Assembly (NCBI RefSeq): GCF_024172165.1
Contig: NZ_JAMZEB010000002.1
Location: 11,801,501 to 11,865,500 of the forward strand
Origin: Nonomuraea thailandensis
GTDB lineage: Bacteria > Actinomycetota > Actinomycetes > Streptosporangiales > Streptosporangiaceae
Direction: 5' to 3'
DNA length: 64,000 nucleotides
Of this stretch, positions 8,346 through 16,649 are shown in pieces. The notes under the pieces were generated by a model that saw only the letters and a program-made list of their open reading frames with translations, was not told the origin of the DNA and did not search any database. The translations under genes and the position numbers were made by a program. The first letter of the stretch is position 1, and each line of letters begins with the position of its first letter.

Positions 8346-9701
8346 CTACACCTTGCGGAGGGCGGCCCGGACGTCGATGCGCGGCGTGGTGACCTCGTCG
8401 CCCGCGCTCGGGTACGTGATCGGCTCGCCCGTCAGCCGCAACGCGCTGAGCAGCCTGTCCACCGTGGCGTGCCTGCTCTTCTGGCGCAGCAGCGCGAACG
8501 CGCCCGTGACGTGCGGGGTCGCCATGGAGGTGCCGTTCAGCGCCGCGTACGTGTCACCCGCGATGGCCGCCGTGATCGCGACGCCCGGGGCGTACAGGTC
8601 GAGCAGCGGGCCCCGGTTGGAGAAGCTCGCCACCGCGTCCTGCTTGTCCGTGGCGCCCACGGCCACCGTGTTGGAGACGCACGCGGGCCACGACACCGAC
8701 GCCTCGAAGCCGTTGTTGCCGGAGGCGACCACCGTGGCGACGTCCTTGGCGAGGAGCTTGTCCACCTCGGCCTTGAAGTCGGCGCCGTCGCCCTCGTCGC
8801 AGGCCGTGTCGTACTGGCCGCCGCCCAGGCTCAGGTTCACCGAGGCGAGGTTGTACTGGTCGGCCAGCAGGTCGGCGTAGGCCATGCCGGTCAGGATGGA
8901 GGAGTCGTAGGCCAGGACGCAGACCGGGCGGCCCGCGCAGTACGGCGAGTTGTCGAAGCGGCTGAAGACCTGCACCGGGATGATCTTCGCCTTGGGGGCG
9001 ACGCCGTCGGCGGCGAACTCGGCGGTGCGCCGGCCCGCGGCGATGCCCGCCACGTGGGTGCCGTGGTAGCACAGGCCGTACTGCGGCTGCGGGGCGCCCG
9101 TCATGCACGCCGCCGTCCCGGCGTCCGCGGCCCCGTCGCCGATCTGGAACTGGCTGCCGTTCGGGCACAGCGGCGTGGAGCCGTCCACCGGGTCCGTGGC
9201 CGAGAAGCACGCCTGGGCCACGATGCGGTCGCCGAAGGCGGGGTGGTCGGTGTCGATGCCGGAGTCGAGGATCGCCACGGCGGTGCCCTTGCCGGTGTAG
9301 CCGAGGCGGTGCGCCTTGTCGGCGCCGATCAGCGGGATGCTCTCCACCAGGGTGGCGCCGTTGAGCTTGTCCTTGCGGATCGAGACCACGTCGGACTGCT
9401 GGGCGATCTGCTCCAGCTCGGCCCGGGTGCCGCGGTAGACGAAGAAGTCGAGCTTGCCGGCGACGTCGGCGGGTGGCGCCGCGCCGACGTTCCTCCGGTC
9501 CTGCTCGACCGCCTCGGCGCTGGACTGCGCGGACGGGACCTGGGCGGGCTGGCGGACGCGGACGATCGCGCGGTGCTCGCCGCTCGCCGTGATCGCGGGG
9601 TCGAGCTTGGTTTCCGGGTCGGCGAGTGCGGGGGTGGCCACCAGCGCCGCCGAGGTGGCGGCTAACGCGATGGCGCCGGCCAGCAGAGACGCGAGTCTCA
9701 A
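8346..9701 (-). CDS. Secreted S8 subtilisin-like serine protease (first of three)
   Basis: 451 residues from a TTG preceded by GGAGGAG. A Sec signal peptide (ASLLAGAIALAATSAALVATPALA) is followed by an inhibitor-I9-like propeptide to about residue 120. The catalytic triad is intact: Asp146 in AILDSGID, His213 in HGTHVAGIAAG and Ser392 in NGTSMATPH, with the oxyanion Asn in ASGNNG. Several cysteine pairs in the catalytic domain suggest an exported, disulphide-stabilised enzyme. There is no extra C-terminal domain. It is a paralogue of the next two genes; the order of shared insertions and cysteines argues for local duplication. Confidence 0.95.
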   Translation of the reverse strand: MRLASLLAGAIALAATSAALVATPALADPETKLDPAITASGEHRAIVRVRQPAQVPSAQSSAEAVEQDRRNVGAAPPADVAGKLDFFVYRGTRAELEQIAQQSDVVSIRKDKLNGATLVESIPLIGADKAHRLGYTGKGTAVAILDSGIDTDHPAFGDRIVAQACFSATDPVDGSTPLCPNGSQFQIGDGAADAGTAACMTGAPQPQYGLCYHGTHVAGIAAGRRTAEFAADGVAPKAKIIPVQVFSRFDNSPYCAGRPVCVLAYDSSILTGMAYADLLADQYNLASVNLSLGGGQYDTACDEGDGADFKAEVDKLLAKDVATVVASGNNGFEASVSWPACVSNTVAVGATDKQDAVASFSNRGPLLDLYAPGVAITAAIAGDTYAALNGTSMATPHVTGAFALLRQKSRHATVDRLLSALRLTGEPITYPSAGDEVTTPRIDVRAALRKV

Positions 9702-9739
9702 CTGCTCCTCCGGGGGTTCGGGGGGTTTTTGTCAGCAGA

Positions 9740-9767
9740 AGTGTAGTAATCGGACAACTGATGTCAG
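9740..9767 (-). promoter_or_regulatory. Candidate promoter of the first subtilase gene
   Basis: Read on the minus strand, CTGACA (9767-9762) and TACACT (9745-9740) are separated by 16 bases, a plausible sigma-70-like pair 39 bases before the TTG start. The motif TGATGTCAG that covers the -35 box also occurs in the region upstream of the second subtilase gene. Confidence 0.4.
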
Positions 9768-9821
9768 AGGGGGCGGTGTGTTCCGTTATAGCTTCTTGTT
9801 CATGTCTCCGGACATGGGAAA

Positions 9822-9842
9822 GGGGCCGGGTGGCCCGGCCCC
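9822..9842 (-). terminator. Intrinsic terminator of the second subtilase gene
   Basis: GGGGCCGGG and CCCGGCCCC make a perfect 9-base-pair stem with a 3-base loop, 15 bases past the stop at 9857; on the minus strand it is followed by TTTCCC. Confidence 0.75.
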
Positions 9843-9856
9843 TCGCTGGATCCTGA

Positions 9857-11248
9857 TCAGACGCCAGGGTTGGCGGGCCCCTGGGTGCTCGTGGTGGCGC
9901 GTTCCAGGTCGATCCGCGACTTGATCACCGCTGTTCCCGAGGAGTCGAACTGGATGGGCGTGCCGGTGTCCTGCAGCCGCTGCAGGCTCTGGGCCACCGT
10001 GTACTCCGGGTACCGCTGCCGCATCAGCGCGAACGCCCCCGCCACGTGCGGCGCGGACATCGAGGTCCCGGCCTTGACCCCGTACACGTCGTCCGGCACC
10101 GCGGAGTTGACGGCCACGCCCGGCGCGAACAGGTCGAGCAGGTTGCCGCGGTTGGTGAACGTCGCCAGCGCGTCGGCGTCGTCCGTGGCGCCGGTGGAGA
10201 CGGCCGAGGAGATGCAGGCGGGTGAGGCGACGGCGTTCGGCAGGCCGGCGTTGCCCGCCGCGACGACCGGAGCCACCCCCAGGCTCACCAGGGCGTCGAA
10301 CTCCGGCTTGACCGCCGCGGCCGTCGTGTCCGTGTCGCAGGCCTCGGTGTAGCCGCGGGCGCTGCCCAGGCTCATGTTCACGGCCGCGATGTTGAACGTC
10401 CTGACCACCCGCGTGACGTACTCCAGCGCCAGCTTCTGGTCCGAGGTGTAGCTGAGGAAGCAGGGCGCGGTGGAACCGCCGATCCCGCAGGTCAGCGGGT
10501 TGTCGATGCGGCTGAACACCTGGATCGGGATCAGGCGGGCCTCGGGCGCGACGCCGTTGCCCGGCGCGCCCGTGACCATCTTGCCCGCCGCGATGCCCGC
10601 CACGTGCGTGCCGTGCGAGCAGGCGTTCTGGCCGTTGACCGTGCACTGCGGGATCTCGACGTTGGCCGCGCCGGGGCCCGTCTGGCTGGGCTGGTTGTTC
10701 GGGCAGAGAGAGACGGCGCCGTCCCTGCCGCTGGACGAGGAGAAGCACGCCTCGTCCGCGATCCGGCCGGTGAAGAACGGGTGGTCGCTGTCGATGCCCG
10801 TGTCGATGACGGCGACCGTGGTGCCCGTGCCGTTCCAGCCCGCGGTGTTCGCCTGGACCGAGCGGATCCTGGCCGTGCTGGCGTCGAGCAGGGGCATGCT
10901 CAGCTCGTCCTTGTAGACGGACTGGACGCGGGAATCCTGCTTGAGCTTCTCCAGCGTGGCGCCGTCGAGCTCGGCGACGAAGAAGTTGGGCGACTCCGCG
11001 GCCTCCAGGACGCGGCTGCCCTCCGAGGCCTGCTCGATGTCGGCGGCCACGGCCTCGACGCTCTGGCCGGGCTTGAGCTGGATGATGGAGCGTACTGCGC
11101 TCTTCTCCTGGATCTCCGAGACGAGCGCGGGACTGATGATCGGGTCACCGGTGTCGGTGGTGTCGGCTTGGAGAGCCGGACCGGCGCAGAGAGCGCCGGA
11201 CGTCATGGCCAGCATCGTTGCGCCGACCAGCAGAGACCGTAGCCTCAC
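9857..11248 (-). CDS. Secreted S8 subtilisin-like serine protease (second of three)
   Basis: 463 residues from a GTG with GGGAGGAAG upstream. A Sec signal (RSLLVGATMLAMTSGALCAGPALQA) and a propeptide (to about residue 125, including FFVAELDGATLEKLKQDSRVQSVYKDE) precede the catalytic domain. The triad is Asp149 in AVIDTGID, His212 in SHGTHVAGIAAG and Ser396 in AGTSMSAPH, with AAGNAG supplying the oxyanion Asn. Like its neighbours it carries a cysteine-bearing insertion (EACFSSSSGRDGAVSLCPN) after the Asp motif. It is likely a general extracellular protease; the substrate is unknown. It has its own terminator and upstream region, so each protease seems separately transcribed. Confidence 0.95.
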   Translation of the reverse strand: MRLRSLLVGATMLAMTSGALCAGPALQADTTDTGDPIISPALVSEIQEKSAVRSIIQLKPGQSVEAVAADIEQASEGSRVLEAAESPNFFVAELDGATLEKLKQDSRVQSVYKDELSMPLLDASTARIRSVQANTAGWNGTGTTVAVIDTGIDSDHPFFTGRIADEACFSSSSGRDGAVSLCPNNQPSQTGPGAANVEIPQCTVNGQNACSHGTHVAGIAAGKMVTGAPGNGVAPEARLIPIQVFSRIDNPLTCGIGGSTAPCFLSYTSDQKLALEYVTRVVRTFNIAAVNMSLGSARGYTEACDTDTTAAAVKPEFDALVSLGVAPVVAAGNAGLPNAVASPACISSAVSTGATDDADALATFTNRGNLLDLFAPGVAVNSAVPDDVYGVKAGTSMSAPHVAGAFALMRQRYPEYTVAQSLQRLQDTGTPIQFDSSGTAVIKSRIDLERATTSTQGPANPGV

Positions 11249-11325
11249 TTCTTCCTCCCGGAGGCTGGAGCCGTGAAGCGTTTCCGGCTCCCTCGGCTGC
11301 GTACAGCCGCTTACCTCCCCACCTG

Positions 11326-11342
11326 TGACATCTGTGATGTCA
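11326..11342. promoter_or_regulatory. Inverted repeat upstream of the second subtilase gene, candidate operator
   Basis: TGACATC and GATGTCA are exact inverted repeats with a 3-base spacer, 78-94 bases before the GTG. The right half, within TGATGTCAG, is repeated in the first subtilase promoter, so the two genes may share a regulator. No regulator gene is adjacent. Confidence 0.45.
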
Positions 11343-11401
11343 GTGACGTATGTAACCCGATTAAACGTTGGAGGCTATTTTGCATTTATGCGACACAAGC
11401 G

Positions 11402-11431
11402 AAAAGGCCGGTCTGAAGTGACCGGCCTTTT
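11402..11431 (-). terminator. Intrinsic terminator of the third subtilase gene
   Basis: AAAAGGCCGGTC and GACCGGCCTTTT form a perfect 12-base-pair stem with a 6-base loop, 11 bases past the stop at 11443. The minus-strand transcript ends in UUUU, the classical rho-independent form. Confidence 0.9.
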
Positions 11432-11442
11432 CGGAAATGCTG

Positions 11443-13419
11443 CTATTTAACGGTTTTGAGGATGTTGCTGGTGGCCTTCTTCAACGCCGCCGCGGTGGGC
11501 TTGCTGCTGAGCCTGACCTTCTCGGCCGCGCCCAGCGCCGTCGTGCCGTTCGTGCCGTTCGCCCAGTTCAGCCAGGCCGTCAGCAGGGCGCTGTCCAGCT
11601 TGGCCTTGCGGGTCTTGGGGCTCTTCAGCACGCGGTACGCCTTGCCCAGCGACGAGGCCTTCGTCAGCTCGGGGAACACCTTGCTCGACTTGCCGATCAG
11701 CTTCAGGTAGCAGGTCAGCGTCTCGTCCGAGATCGTGCCGCTGGCGCGGTGCAGCTCCACCGCCCACCTCGCGGTCGTCAGCTTCCGCGCGTCGGTGCCC
11801 CGCGTGCAGACCGCGGCAGGCACCTTGGCCGTCTCCGTCACGGTCACCGTGACCGTCACCGTCGGCAGCGGGACCGGGGTGGAGGACGGCGACGGCGCCG
11901 GCTCCGCCGGGTCGCCGGGCTCGGGGGTGGGCCCGCTGCTGTCGCTCGGGTCGGGCTCGGGCGCGCTGTCGTCCGCGGGCCCGTCCGCCACCGGGGACGG
12001 GCTCTGGGTGACGGGCGGCTGCACGGCCGCGCCGGTCAGGGCCGCCGCCAGGTCCAGACGCGGGGTGGTGACCTGGGCGCCGGCGACGTCGTACACGTAC
12101 GGCCTGCCGGTCGTCTTCAGCGTCTCGATCAGCTCGGCCATCGGCTTGTCCGGCGCGGCCGCCCTCATCAGCGCCAGCGCGCCGGTCACCTGCGGGGTCG
12201 CCATCGAGGTGCCGCTGTAGACGGTCGTGGTGTTGTCGGGCACCGCCGACTCGACGTCCACGCCCGGCGCGAACAGGTCGAGCAGCGAGCCCCGGTTGGA
12301 CCACTCCGCGATCGCGTCGGCGTTGTCGTTCGCGCCGACGGTCACCGCCGTGGAGACGCAGGCCGGGTGGGCCGTGCCCTCGAAGTACTCGTTGCCCGCG
12401 GCCACCACGGTCGCGATGTTCCTGGCCAGCAGCGCGTCGAACTTCTCCTTGAAGATCGCGCCTTCCTCGGTGGCGTCGCAGCTCGTCTCGTACAGCATGC
12501 CGCCGAGGCTCATGTTCACCGCCGCGAGGGGCTGGTTCAGGCCCGCCACGTAGTCGAGGGCCTGGCGCAGCGACGACTCGTACGCCACCAGGCACGCCGG
12601 CTCGCCGCAGCTGTCCTCGTCGTTGAGCCGGCTGAACACCTGCACCGCCACGATGCCCGCGCCCGGCGCCACGCCTCCGGTGCCGGCCGCGATGCCCGCG
12701 ACGTGGGAGCCGTGGTCGCACAGGTTCACGCCGTCGAGCAGGCAGTTGGGGGTCGTCGCGTCCGCCGCGTTCCCGTCCGTCTGCTGGTTGAGGCCGTTCG
12801 GGCAGAGCGAGACGACCCCGCTGTCCTCCGTGGCGGAGAAGCACGCCTGGGCCACGATCCGGCCCTGGAACCACGGGTGGTCGACGTCGATGCCGGTGTC
12901 GATCACGGCCACCACCTGGCCGGTCCCGGTGGTGCCGGCGGCGTGCACCTTGTCGGCGCCGATCAGGGAGAGGCTGGGGGCGACCTCGGCCGGCGTGTAC
13001 GTCCGGTCGCGGTGGATGGAGGAGACCCGCGGGTCCTCGGCCAGCTTGGCCAGCTCCTCCGCCGTCCCCTCCACGACCATGAACGGCTGGCTCTGCGGCT
13101 GCAGCACCACGTCCACGCTCTCGGCGGCGGCCTGGGTGGCCACGGGCGCGGTCTCGGCGGGGTCGGTCAGCTCGACGATGGCGCGCTCGGTGCCGCCGTC
13201 CACGCCTAAGCCGTCCTCGACCTTGCTCTCAGGGTCGGCGGGGTCCTCCGCGGGAGGGGTCTCCTCCGCGGGCTGTTCCACCGGGGGCTGTTCCGTCGGT
13301 GTCTGCGTCTGCGTCGCGCCCGGCGCCGGGGTCGGTGCCGGGTCCTGCGCGTACGCGGGGCCCGACAGCGGCAGCAGGGCCAGGGCGATCGTGCTGACGA
13401 TCAGGGGGCGGAATCGCAC
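11443..13419 (-). CDS. Secreted S8 subtilisin-like protease with Pro/Thr linker and extra C-terminal domain (third of three)
   Basis: 658 residues from a GTG at 13419 with GGAGGA upstream. After a signal peptide ending near PAYA there is a Pro/Glu/Thr-rich segment (about 26-70), a propeptide, and a catalytic domain with Asp174 in AVIDTGID, His236 in DHGSHVAGIAAG and Ser405 in SGTSMATPQ; the usual His after TP is Gln here. Residues about 466-532 are a Pro/Ser/Asp-rich linker ending in alternating TVTVTVTVTE. The last 120 residues form a Lys-rich, predicted helical domain with two cysteines (AVCTRGTDARKL, TLTCYLKLIG) and an AWLNWANGT motif. I do not recognise this domain; it may anchor or target the enzyme to the cell wall. 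Confidence 0.93.
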   Translation of the reverse strand: MRFRPLIVSTIALALLPLSGPAYAQDPAPTPAPGATQTQTPTEQPPVEQPAEETPPAEDPADPESKVEDGLGVDGGTERAIVELTDPAETAPVATQAAAESVDVVLQPQSQPFMVVEGTAEELAKLAEDPRVSSIHRDRTYTPAEVAPSLSLIGADKVHAAGTTGTGQVVAVIDTGIDVDHPWFQGRIVAQACFSATEDSGVVSLCPNGLNQQTDGNAADATTPNCLLDGVNLCDHGSHVAGIAAGTGGVAPGAGIVAVQVFSRLNDEDSCGEPACLVAYESSLRQALDYVAGLNQPLAAVNMSLGGMLYETSCDATEEGAIFKEKFDALLARNIATVVAAGNEYFEGTAHPACVSTAVTVGANDNADAIAEWSNRGSLLDLFAPGVDVESAVPDNTTTVYSGTSMATPQVTGALALMRAAAPDKPMAELIETLKTTGRPYVYDVAGAQVTTPRLDLAAALTGAAVQPPVTQSPSPVADGPADDSAPEPDPSDSSGPTPEPGDPAEPAPSPSSTPVPLPTVTVTVTVTETAKVPAAVCTRGTDARKLTTARWAVELHRASGTISDETLTCYLKLIGKSSKVFPELTKASSLGKAYRVLKSPKTRKAKLDSALLTAWLNWANGTNGTTALGAAEKVRLSSKPTAAALKKATSNILKTVK

Positions 13420-13524
13420 GCGTCCTCCGAAGGGGATGATCTCGGAGTTTAGGGCGATTTGCCCCAGAGGCACAGGCCTCAGGGCGGTTTCTCACCGAAC
13501 TTTCAGCGGGTGCACCTCAATCGT

Positions 13525-15678
13525 TCAGCCTGTTCCCTCGTGCGTGAGCCACACCGCGCCCAGCGGCGGCACGCGCAGCGTCGTGGAGTACGGCAGCCCG
13601 TGCCACGGCTCGTCCGCCGCCTCGACCACCCCCAGGTTGCCCACGCCGCTGCCCCAGTAGTCGTAGGCGTCGGTGTTGACCGCCTCCGCCCACTGGCCCG
13701 CGTACGGGAGCCCGAGCCGGTAGTTCTCGTGCGGCCCGCCGCTGAAGTTCACCACGCACGCCACCGCCGACCCGTCGCCGGCGTAGCGGACGAACGACAG
13801 CGTGTTGCCCGAGGCGTCGTCGGCGTCGATCCACCGGAAGCCCTCGGGCCTGGCGTCCTGCTCCCACAGCGCCGGGGTGTCGCGGTAGATCCGGTTCAGG
13901 TCGCGGACCAGCCGCTGCACGCCCTGGTGCCCGTCGAACTCCAGCACCCACCAGTCGAGCCCGCGGCTCTCCGACCACTCCGAGCCCTGGCCGAACTCGC
14001 CGCCCATGAAAAGCAGCTGCTTGCCCGGATGCGCCCACATGAACGCCAGCAGCGCCCGCAACTGCGCGAACCGCTGCCACTCGTCGCCCGGCATCTTGCC
14101 CAGCAGTGAGCCCTTGCCGTGCACGACCTCGTCGTGCGACAGCGGCAGCACGTAGTTCTCCGAGTAGGCGTACAGCAGCGAGAACGTCATCTCGTGGTGG
14201 TGGTACTGGCGGAAGATCGGCTCGTGCTGCAGGTACTTGAGCGTGTCGTGCATCCACCCCATGTTCCACTTGAACCCGAACCCGAGGCCGCCCAGATGCA
14301 CCGGCCGCGAGACCCCCGGCCAGGCCGTCGACTCCTCGGCCACGGTCGTGATGCCGGGCGCCTCCCGGTAGCAGACCGAGTTCATCTCCTTGAGGAACTC
14401 GACCGCGTCGAGGTTCTCCCTGCCGCCGTACACGTTCGGCGTCCACTCGCCCTCGCGCCGCGAGTAGTCGAGGTAGAGCATCGAGGCCACCGCGTCCACG
14501 CGCAGGCCGTCGATGTGGAACTCCTTCAGCCAGAACAGGGCGTTGGCCACCAGGAAGTTCTTGACCTCCCTGCGGCCGAAGTCGAACACGTAGGTGCCCC
14601 AGTCGGGGTGCTCGCCCCTGGCCGGGTCGGCGTGCTCGTACAGCGGGGTGCCGTCGAAGCGGGCCAGCGCCCACTCGTCCATCGGGAAGTGCGCCGGCAC
14701 CCAGTCGAGCAGCACGCCGATGCCGCGCTGGTGCATGCGGTCCACGAAGTGGCGGAACTCGTCGGGGGTGCCGAACCGCGCCGTCGGCGCGTAGTACGAG
14801 GTCACCTGGTAACCCCACGACCCGCCGAACGGGTGCTCGGCCACCGGCAGCAGCTCCACGTGGGTGAAGCCCAGGTCCGCGGCGTACTCGGAGAGCTGGT
14901 CGGCCAGCTCCACGTACGACAGCCCCGGCCGCCACGAGCCCAGGTGCACCTCGTAGATGCTCATCGGCCCGCTCTGCGCCTGCCGGCCGCGCCGCTCGAC
15001 CATCCAGGCGTCGTCCTGCCAGCTGTAGTCGGACTTGTCGATCACCGACGCCGTCATCGGCGGCACCTCGGTCCGCCTGGCCATCGGGTCGGCCTTGTCG
15101 CGCCACACCCCGTCGGCGCCCAGGACCTGGTACTTGTACCGCTGGCCCGCCTGCAGCCCGGGTACGAACAGCTCCCACACCCCGGACCGGCCCAGCGACC
15201 GCATCGGGTAGGCGACGCCGTCCCAGTGGTTGAAGTCGCCGACGACCCTGATCCCGCGCGCGTTCGGCGCCCAGACGGCGAACGCCGTGCCCTGGACGTC
15301 CTCGTGCTCCATCACGCGAGCGCCGAGCACCTCCCACAGCCGCTCGTGCCGCCCCTCGCCGATCAGGTGCAGGTCCACCTCGCCGAGCGTGGGCCAGTGC
15401 CGGTACGGGTCACGCACCTCGTACGGCTCCGCGCCGGAGTACTTGACGCTCAGCGTGTACGCGGGCACCTTGTCCAGCCCCGGCACCGTCACCTCGAACA
15501 CCCCGTGGGCCTGGTGTTTCATGTCGTGGGCAGAGCCGTCCTCCAGCACCACCCGCACGCGTTCGGCCAGGGGTCGCAACGTGCGGAACACCACTCCGCC
15601 GGTCGCTGGATGTGCTCCCAGCACGGAGTGGGGGTCGTGGTGCGCACCGCCCGCGAGGCGGTCGAGCTCTGTCCTCAT
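13525..15678 (-). CDS. glgB: 1,4-alpha-glucan branching enzyme GlgB
   Basis: 717 residues. ATG 15678 is preferred over ATG 15684 because GGGAG lies seven bases before it and only one base before the other. Domain order is an N-terminal beta-sandwich, a CBM48 module ([24 protein letters not shown]), the GH13 barrel, and a C-terminal beta domain. The catalytic residues are Asp395 in GLRVDAVAS, Glu448 in [10 protein letters not shown] and Asp516 in [11 protein letters not shown]. The enzyme cuts alpha-1,4 chains and rejoins them as alpha-1,6 branches in the cytosol. In most actinomycetes glgB directly follows the maltokinase gene; here 5 kb of other genes separate the two. Confidence 0.97.
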   Translation of the reverse strand: MRTELDRLAGGAHHDPHSVLGAHPATGGVVFRTLRPLAERVRVVLEDGSAHDMKHQAHGVFEVTVPGLDKVPAYTLSVKYSGAEPYEVRDPYRHWPTLGEVDLHLIGEGRHERLWEVLGARVMEHEDVQGTAFAVWAPNARGIRVVGDFNHWDGVAYPMRSLGRSGVWELFVPGLQAGQRYKYQVLGADGVWRDKADPMARRTEVPPMTASVIDKSDYSWQDDAWMVERRGRQAQSGPMSIYEVHLGSWRPGLSYVELADQLSEYAADLGFTHVELLPVAEHPFGGSWGYQVTSYYAPTARFGTPDEFRHFVDRMHQRGIGVLLDWVPAHFPMDEWALARFDGTPLYEHADPARGEHPDWGTYVFDFGRREVKNFLVANALFWLKEFHIDGLRVDAVASMLYLDYSRREGEWTPNVYGGRENLDAVEFLKEMNSVCYREAPGITTVAEESTAWPGVSRPVHLGGLGFGFKWNMGWMHDTLKYLQHEPIFRQYHHHEMTFSLLYAYSENYVLPLSHDEVVHGKGSLLGKMPGDEWQRFAQLRALLAFMWAHPGKQLLFMGGEFGQGSEWSESRGLDWWVLEFDGHQGVQRLVRDLNRIYRDTPALWEQDARPEGFRWIDADDASGNTLSFVRYAGDGSAVACVVNFSGGPHENYRLGLPYAGQWAEAVNTDAYDYWGSGVGNLGVVEAADEPWHGLPYSTTLRVPPLGAVWLTHEGTG

Positions 15679-15872
15679 CGGCATGCTCCCAACACTGCCC
15701 TAAGATGACCGTCCATCCCAGGCACTGCCCGCTTTCACCGCGACAATCACCGGATGTGCAAAATCCCGGGTTTATCACAGGAAGATGCCGAGGTGGCCGA
15801 GAGATCCTTTCCCGGTTCTTGGCTCGACATACTGGGGTGCTGCTCGCGTCCCCCCTCTCAGAAAGGCGAGCC

Positions 15873-16643
15873 TTGTACCCTCCTCCGCCCGACCAGCACG
15901 GCTACCCGCCACCCGGACCTCCTCAGCAGGGCTACGCCCCGCCCGGGTACCCACCGCAGGCATACGCGCCGCCCCCGCCCCCCTTACGCCCGGTCCGCGG
16001 CGTCGCGCTGTTCGCGATCGTGGCCCTGGTGTGCGACTCCGTCGTCGGCCTCTTCTCGGCGGGGATCGGCCTGTGGTACGGGGCGTTCGTGGATCGCATG
16101 ATCGCGGATCTCGACTCCGTGAGCGATTCGGAGATCGACACCGCCGACCTGGTCTACGGGTTGTCCGGCATCGCGGAGTTCGGCGTCTACGTGGTCGCCG
16201 TCGTGGCGTTCCTGGTCTGGCTGTCCAGGGTGCGCGCCAACGCGGAGCTCCTCTCGCCGGGCGGTCACCGGCGCACCCGGCCTTGGGTGATCTTCGGCTG
16301 GGTGGTGCCGATCATCAACTTCTGGTACCCGAAGCAGATCGTGGACGACATCTGGTACGCCTCCCAGCCCGGCTCCCCGTCGAGGGGGCTGATCAACGCC
16401 TGGTGGGCGGCGTGGCTGGTGGGCAGCCTGGTGAGCAACTTCGCCGGGCGGCTGCTGTTCGCGGCCGACGACCTGGAGACCCTGGCGGGGGCCGCGCGGT
16501 TCGACGTGGTGAGCATCGGGCTGCTGCTGGTCGCGGCGGTGCTGGCGATCGGGGTCATCCGCAAGATCAGTAACGCCCAGGAGCGGCACCTCCAGGCCCC
16601 GGCTCCCATGCCGGACGCCCGCGGGGGTTACCCGGCGTACTGA
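15873..16643 (+). CDS. DUF4328 family membrane protein with Pro-rich N-terminus
   Basis: 256 residues from a TTG with GAAAGGCGAG seven bases or less upstream. The first 45 residues are a cytoplasmic Pro/Tyr/Gln-rich tail with repeated YPPPG and YAPPG units. Five or six hydrophobic segments follow: GVALFAIVALVCDSVVGLF, FGVYVVAVVAFLVWL, WVIFGWVVPIINFWYP, WWAAWLVGSLVSNFAGRLLF and IGLLLVAAVLAIGVI. The GWVVPIINFWYPKQIVDDIW block is the hallmark of DUF4328. No function is established for the family. The gene ends six bases from the convergent AfsR-type regulator. Confidence 0.85.
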   Translation: MYPPPPDQHGYPPPGPPQQGYAPPGYPPQAYAPPPPPLRPVRGVALFAIVALVCDSVVGLFSAGIGLWYGAFVDRMIADLDSVSDSEIDTADLVYGLSGIAEFGVYVVAVVAFLVWLSRVRANAELLSPGGHRRTRPWVIFGWVVPIINFWYPKQIVDDIWYASQPGSPSRGLINAWWAAWLVGSLVSNFAGRLLFAADDLETLAGAARFDVVSIGLLLVAAVLAIGVIRKISNAQERHLQAPAPMPDARGGYPAY

Positions 16644-16649
16644 CGGGCG

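Noticed and set aside
11437-13209. 590-codon open frame on the plus strand opposite the third subtilase
   Set aside because: The product is Arg/Gly/His-rich with no domain and lies wholly antisense to a protease with intact triad; long antisense frames are expected at this GC content.
15787-15835. tRNA-like sequence GCCGAGGTGGCCGAG
   Set aside because: It resembles the start of a tRNA-Leu or tRNA-Ser, but no anticodon stem, T-arm GTTCRANNC or acceptor match follows.
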